Below the pieces are notes generated by a model. That model had not been told where the DNA came from, did not search any database, and saw nothing but the letters and a program-made list of their open reading frames with translations. Source: Acholeplasmataceae bacterium (lineage in GTDB: Bacteria > Bacillota_I > Bacilli_A > Acholeplasmatales > Acholeplasmataceae). Taken from it: a stretch of DNA of 8,992 nucleotides. The stretch is taken from NCBI GenBank assembly GCA_012520715.1, contig JAAYNT010000060.1, positions 1-8,992 on the forward strand, given 5' to 3'. Shown here piece after piece: positions 6,299 through 8,992 of this stretch. Made by a program: the position numbers and the translations under genes. How positions within the stretch are numbered: the stretch's first letter is position 1; each line of letters opens with the position of its first letter.

Positions 6299-7285
6299 AT
6301 GAAAAAATCATTCAGATATTTAATTTTTGTATTTTTATTAGTATTAGGAGGCGCCACATTAGCAGCATGTGGCACAAATAAAGCATTAGCTAAAGAAGAA
6401 GACGCATTTATGGTTCAAGCTGTTCAAGCATCAAGTATGAGTGGAAACACTAGTGCGTATATCGATGATAATATTACTGTTGATAGTGATACAACAATAT
6501 CAACTGAAATTAAAATAGAAATCAAAAACGCATTAGCTGAAGGACTAGCTGAACAAATTGATGAGTTACTAGCTCAAATTGAAACAATGATTGATTCAAT
6601 TGAAATTACTCATGGTGAATCTGATCGTGAAGGTTACGAAAAAATGATGTCATATTCTCAAGTTAACTTAAAAGGTGAAAAAGTAGAATATATCTTATAT
6701 TATAATGTAACTGATTATGAAGAAGAAGATGACGATGATGAATTAGAAATTGAAATCGAATACAAAGGCGTTTTAGTAATAAAAGCAAACGGCGCTGAAG
6801 TAGAACACGAAGTAACTGGTGAAGTTGAAATTGAAGAAGGCGAAAGAGTTACTAAAGTTTACCGCGAAAACAATGGAGATAAAATTAAAATTGAATCTAA
6901 AGTTGAAGGTGGACAAAGAAAATTCAAATATGTAATTGAATCAAGACTAGGATTCAAACAAGAATTTGAATTAGAATACAAAGAAACTCGTGGTGGCGTA
7001 AAATTAGAAGTTGAACTTAAAATCGATGATATGGAACTTGAATATGAGATTCATATTAGAAAAGATGGAAATGTAAGAAAAATAACTTTAAAGATCGAAC
7101 TTGACAAATTTGAACTTGGCGAATTTGGAAAAGCCGAAGGAAAATTAGAAGTCGAACTACGTATTCATAAAAACGAAAATGGTAATAAACACCAATACCG
7201 TATTAAAGGTGATTATAAAGTTAAAACTATCTTAGGAACTGAAATTGAAACAGACATCGATTTAGAAGTAGAAACTAATAACTAA
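6299..7285 (+). CDS. Surface lipoprotein, paralogous to the membrane protein downstream of the sigma factor
   Basis: A 328-residue lipoprotein of unrecognised family. The signal peptide MKKSFRYLIF plus a hydrophobic core ends in lipobox LAAC, with C24 as the lipidated residue. The mature protein would therefore be anchored on the outer face of the membrane. Residues 80-105 are helical-looking. Residue 145 onward is dominated by alternating charged and hydrophobic residues (for example ELEIEIEYKG, KLEVELKI at 235-242, KLEVELRI at 282-289), suggesting a long beta-sheet structure. AKEEDAFM...QA (31-44), GYExxxSY...YNxT (112-138) and KHQYRIKG (297-304) match AKEDEAIM...QA (78-91), 156-182 and KYHYRFYG (324-331) of the protein encoded at 7888-8958. 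A strong AAGGAGG lies 8 bases before the ATG. No terminator follows, so it may be read through into the sigma gene. Confidence 0.85.
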   Translation: MKKSFRYLIFVFLLVLGGATLAACGTNKALAKEEDAFMVQAVQASSMSGNTSAYIDDNITVDSDTTISTEIKIEIKNALAEGLAEQIDELLAQIETMIDSIEITHGESDREGYEKMMSYSQVNLKGEKVEYILYYNVTDYEEEDDDDELEIEIEYKGVLVIKANGAEVEHEVTGEVEIEEGERVTKVYRENNGDKIKIESKVEGGQRKFKYVIESRLGFKQEFELEYKETRGGVKLEVELKIDDMELEYEIHIRKDGNVRKITLKIELDKFELGEFGKAEGKLEVELRIHKNENGNKHQYRIKGDYKVKTILGTEIETDIDLEVETNN

Positions 7286-7304
7286 AAAAATATTATAAAC
7301 TGAT

Positions 7305-7371
7305 ATGCTATCTTTGATTGTGATATAATACTTCTTGAACTAAAGGAGTATTAAAAAATGAAAGATAGCAT
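7305..7371. repeat. 11-bp inverted repeat flanking the sigma-factor promoter and start codon
   Basis: ATGCTATCTTT (7305-7315) is the exact reverse complement of AAAGATAGCAT (7361-7371), with 45 bases between the arms. The left arm lies in the region between a -35 and -10 position. The right arm begins directly after the sigma-factor ATG. RNA made from the local promoter would lack the left arm, while read-through RNA from the lipoprotein gene would contain both. Confidence 0.6.
7321..7329 (+). promoter_or_regulatory. Extended -10 promoter of the sigma-factor operon
   Basis: TGATATAAT, identical to the greA extended -10, gives a perfect TATAAT at 7324-7329. No good -35 is visible. The start point would be near 7336, with AAAGGAG at 7342-7348, 9 bases before the ATG. 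It looks like a housekeeping promoter and not an autoregulated ECF promoter. Confidence 0.65.
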
Positions 7372-7888
7372 CCCTCATTTAATTCAAAAATTAAAACAAA
7401 AAGACAACCAAGCATTTGAATTAATCTATTACGAAACTAATAAATTAGTTTACTCTATAATTGTCTCAATAGTTAAAGATGATGATGCAACTGAAGATCT
7501 AATGCAAGAAACATATATTAAAATGATCGAAAACATCAATCAATTTGACCCAAAGAGAAACTTTAAGTCTTGGCTTTCGACAATTGCTAGAAATCTAGCA
7601 ATCGATTACTATAGAAAAAGTAGTCATGAACAATTAATTGATATTACAATTGAAGAAGAAGTCTATTATAAAAGTGATGCTAAAGATCTAGATTTAGAGC
7701 ATGAAGCTTTTGAACTACTTGTAATTTTAACAGACGATGAAAGAATAATCGTCTTATTAAGAGTGTTTGATGAAATGTCTTTTAAAGAAATTTCAAAAAT
7801 TGTTAATAGACCTCTTGGAACAGTTTTATGGAGTTATAATAACTCTATTAAAAAACTGTCCGATAATTATAAAAAGGAGGTGCGATAA
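7358..7888 (+). CDS. ECF-type sigma-70 family RNA polymerase sigma factor
   Basis: A 176-residue two-domain sigma factor directing RNA polymerase to alternative promoters. Region 2 (about 20-87) includes LVYSIIVSIVKDDDATEDL, the LMQETYIKM stretch (48-56, matching the DLxQExF signature) and FKSWLSTIARNLAIDYYRK (69-87), the core- and -10-binding parts. A short acidic linker (about 95-118) precedes region 4 (125-167): LTDDERIIVLLRVFDEMSFKEI, then a helix-turn-helix with RPLGTVLWSYNNSIKKL for -35 recognition. There is no region 1 or 3, as expected of group IV sigma factors. Its stop overlaps the next start (TAATG), so it is coupled to a membrane protein in the anti-sigma position. Alternative sigma factors are uncommon in reduced mollicute genomes. 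Subgroup not determined. Confidence 0.93.
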   Translation: MKDSIPHLIQKLKQKDNQAFELIYYETNKLVYSIIVSIVKDDDATEDLMQETYIKMIENINQFDPKRNFKSWLSTIARNLAIDYYRKSSHEQLIDITIEEEVYYKSDAKDLDLEHEAFELLVILTDDERIIVLLRVFDEMSFKEISKIVNRPLGTVLWSYNNSIKKLSDNYKKEVR

Positions 7889-8958
7889 TGAGTAAAAAAG
7901 CATTTAAAGAGCAACTAAAAATAGATGCTAGTAATAAGATACCTAATGTTTTAGCTAAAATTGATTTAAACAAAATCGAAATAAAAGAAGCTGAAGTAGT
8001 AAGAGTTAATAAATATCGCCAACCTGCCTTAAGATTGGCATATGCCTTAAGTTTAGTATTGGTAGTTGCTCTATTAGTTGGAGTTTTAATGATTGGAACT
8101 AAACAAACACCAATTTACGCTAAAGAAGATGAGGCAATAATGACTGCCGTCATTCAAGCCTATACAACTGATGATAGCAGCGTAAATAGTGATAAAGACA
8201 TCACTATTAGCAACAGCAATCTATTATTTGATATCGATCAAAATAACTTATTACTTGAAGAAATAGGCGAGGAGCTAAATAAATTTTTAGAAAGTGTAGA
8301 AATATCACTATTCCAAAGATCAATATCTAGAAAACAACTATCAGAATTAAGTGGTTATGAACAACACTTAAGTTATAAATCAAAAAGATTAAATGGCAAA
8401 GATATGTCACTTAAAATGGCTTATAACACAACTAAAAAAGCCAGTGAAAGTACAATTGATGGCAAGTTGTATATTAATGAAGAAGAAGTTACATTTAGTG
8501 GAACAATAACTACTGAAGATGGTATTGAAGTAATTACTATTAAAAAAGGCGAAAGATCAATAAAAACTTGGATTAAAGATGATGTAAGAGTCTTTGAAAT
8601 TACTAAAATAACACCATTACTTCAAATAAAAAGAACTCAAATAAGATCATATATGAATAACTCTACTCAAGTAGTAGAAATTATTCCAGAAGTAGATCCA
8701 ATTGGAAACCTATTTAAAAAACGTATTATCTTTACCAAAGAAAAGCTTGAAAATAGTGATGTCTTATCAGTTGAGATGATTGATGAATCTAATTTATTCC
8801 AATTTATCAACAATATTAAAATCACTATCACAGCTACAGATGAAAATGAACAAACTAAATACCACTATCGTTTTTATGGAAAACTTAAAATCGGACAAAT
8901 AACTCATGATCATGAGTTTAACTATTACTATAATCAAAAGAAAAGAAATTCAAAATAA
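7888..8958 (+). CDS. Single-pass membrane protein, putative anti-sigma factor with lipoprotein-like outer domain
   Basis: A 356-residue protein of unknown family, placed where anti-sigma factors usually lie. Residues 1-46 are charged and probably cytoplasmic (KEQLKIDASNKIPNVLAKI), the part that would hold the sigma factor. Residues 47-69 form one strongly hydrophobic membrane helix. Residues 71-356 would lie outside the cell. No zinc-binding HxxxCxxC motif is present. The outer part is similar to the mature lipoprotein encoded at 6299-7285 at three places: 78-91, 156-182 (ungapped, 10 of 27 identical) and 324-331. A very strong SD, AAGGAGGTG (7874-7882), and a one-base overlap with the sigma stop argue for high, coupled translation. 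The anti-sigma role is inferred from position and topology only. Confidence 0.8.
   Translation: MSKKAFKEQLKIDASNKIPNVLAKIDLNKIEIKEAEVVRVNKYRQPALRLAYALSLVLVVALLVGVLMIGTKQTPIYAKEDEAIMTAVIQAYTTDDSSVNSDKDITISNSNLLFDIDQNNLLLEEIGEELNKFLESVEISLFQRSISRKQLSELSGYEQHLSYKSKRLNGKDMSLKMAYNTTKKASESTIDGKLYINEEEVTFSGTITTEDGIEVITIKKGERSIKTWIKDDVRVFEITKITPLLQIKRTQIRSYMNNSTQVVEIIPEVDPIGNLFKKRIIFTKEKLENSDVLSVEMIDESNLFQFINNIKITITATDENEQTKYHYRFYGKLKIGQITHDHEFNYYYNQKKRNSK
8901..8918. repeat. 18-bp perfect palindrome inside the 3' end of the anti-sigma gene
   Basis: AACTCATGATCATGAGTT is a perfect 18-base palindrome encoding part of QITHDHEF. No T-run follows directly, so it is not an intrinsic terminator. It may be a binding site or chance. 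Confidence 0.5.
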
Positions 8959-8973
8959 ATAAACTAAGAACTA

Positions 8974-8992
8974 AAAAGACCAGTTAACTCTG
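8974..8992 (+). terminator. Probable terminator of the sigma operon, cut by the window end
   Basis: After the anti-sigma stop, AAAAAGACCAG is followed by TTAACT and CTG, where the window ends. CAG and CTG already pair around a six-base loop, and the A-run plus GACCAG looks like the left arm of an intrinsic terminator. The right arm and T-run would lie beyond the edge. Confidence 0.4.

Noticed and set aside
6292..6381. Small peptide starting at ATG 6292, overlapping the lipoprotein start.
   Set aside because: Only 1 base separates it from the SD (GGAGG ends at 6290), and the frame runs 29 codons out of frame with the lipoprotein; no support as a gene.
6717..6743. GAA/GAT-rich stretch in the lipoprotein gene as a simple-sequence or phase-variable repeat.
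   Set aside because: It is an irregular mix of Glu and Asp codons without a constant unit and fits the acidic protein composition.
7888..8025. Zinc-binding anti-sigma domain (HxxxCxxC) in the putative anti-sigma protein.
   Set aside because: The N-terminal 46 residues contain no cysteine or histidine, so a classical zinc anti-sigma domain is absent.
1..8992. Use of the Mycoplasma code (TGA as tryptophan).
   Set aside because: Conserved tryptophans, as in RsfS SGWVL and the sigma factor SWL, are TGG. yqeH ends with TGA in an ATGA overlap with yqeK.

Overview
The window reads as chromosomal DNA of an AT-rich, wall-less Firmicute relative, most likely an Acholeplasma-type mollicute. Three things point there. 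Base composition is very AT-rich. Genes are tightly packed, with several overlapping starts and stops. Tryptophan is encoded by TGG while TGA ends the yqeH reading frame, so the code is the standard one and not the Mycoplasma/Spiroplasma code. The genus is an inference; no rRNA or marker search was possible. Ten of the eleven genes are on the + strand.

Region 1 (1-3183): the tail of a YgjP-like zinc metallopeptidase, then a promoter and a tight set greA - yqeG - yqeH - yqeK/rsfS that ends at a strong hairpin terminator. yqeG and yqeH start inside the preceding gene, and yqeK starts at an ATGA overlap, so the four frames look translationally coupled. The set joins transcript-cleavage factor GreA with ribosome-assembly and ribosome-silencing functions. 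It is a compressed form of the Bacillus yqeGH-aroE-yhbY-nadD-yqeK-rsfS cluster. YqeK and RsfS form one reading frame, but a well-placed internal Shine-Dalgarno and ATG could still make RsfS alone.

Region 2 (3157-6143): an acyl-ACP thioesterase-like gene whose promoter appears to lie inside the preceding terminator. It is followed by a 611-residue DUF2779 protein that seems to combine a Cas4/RecB-like PD-(D/E)XK nuclease carrying an iron-sulfur cysteine set with a DEDDy-type 3'-5' exonuclease fold. A bidirectional terminator then separates it from a convergent small thioredoxin-like gene on the - strand.

Region 3 (6144-8992): the most interesting part. A surface lipoprotein gene is followed by an ECF-type sigma factor and, overlapping it by one base, a single-pass membrane protein placed where an anti-sigma factor would be. 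The outer part of the membrane protein and the mature lipoprotein are recognisably paralogous at the start, middle and end. This looks like a self-contained envelope-sensing system in which sensor and lipoprotein share one domain. An 11-bp inverted repeat flanks the sigma-factor promoter and start codon. No stretch over 300 bases lacks a gene; the longest gap (6119-6298) holds the divergent promoters of the thioredoxin and lipoprotein genes.
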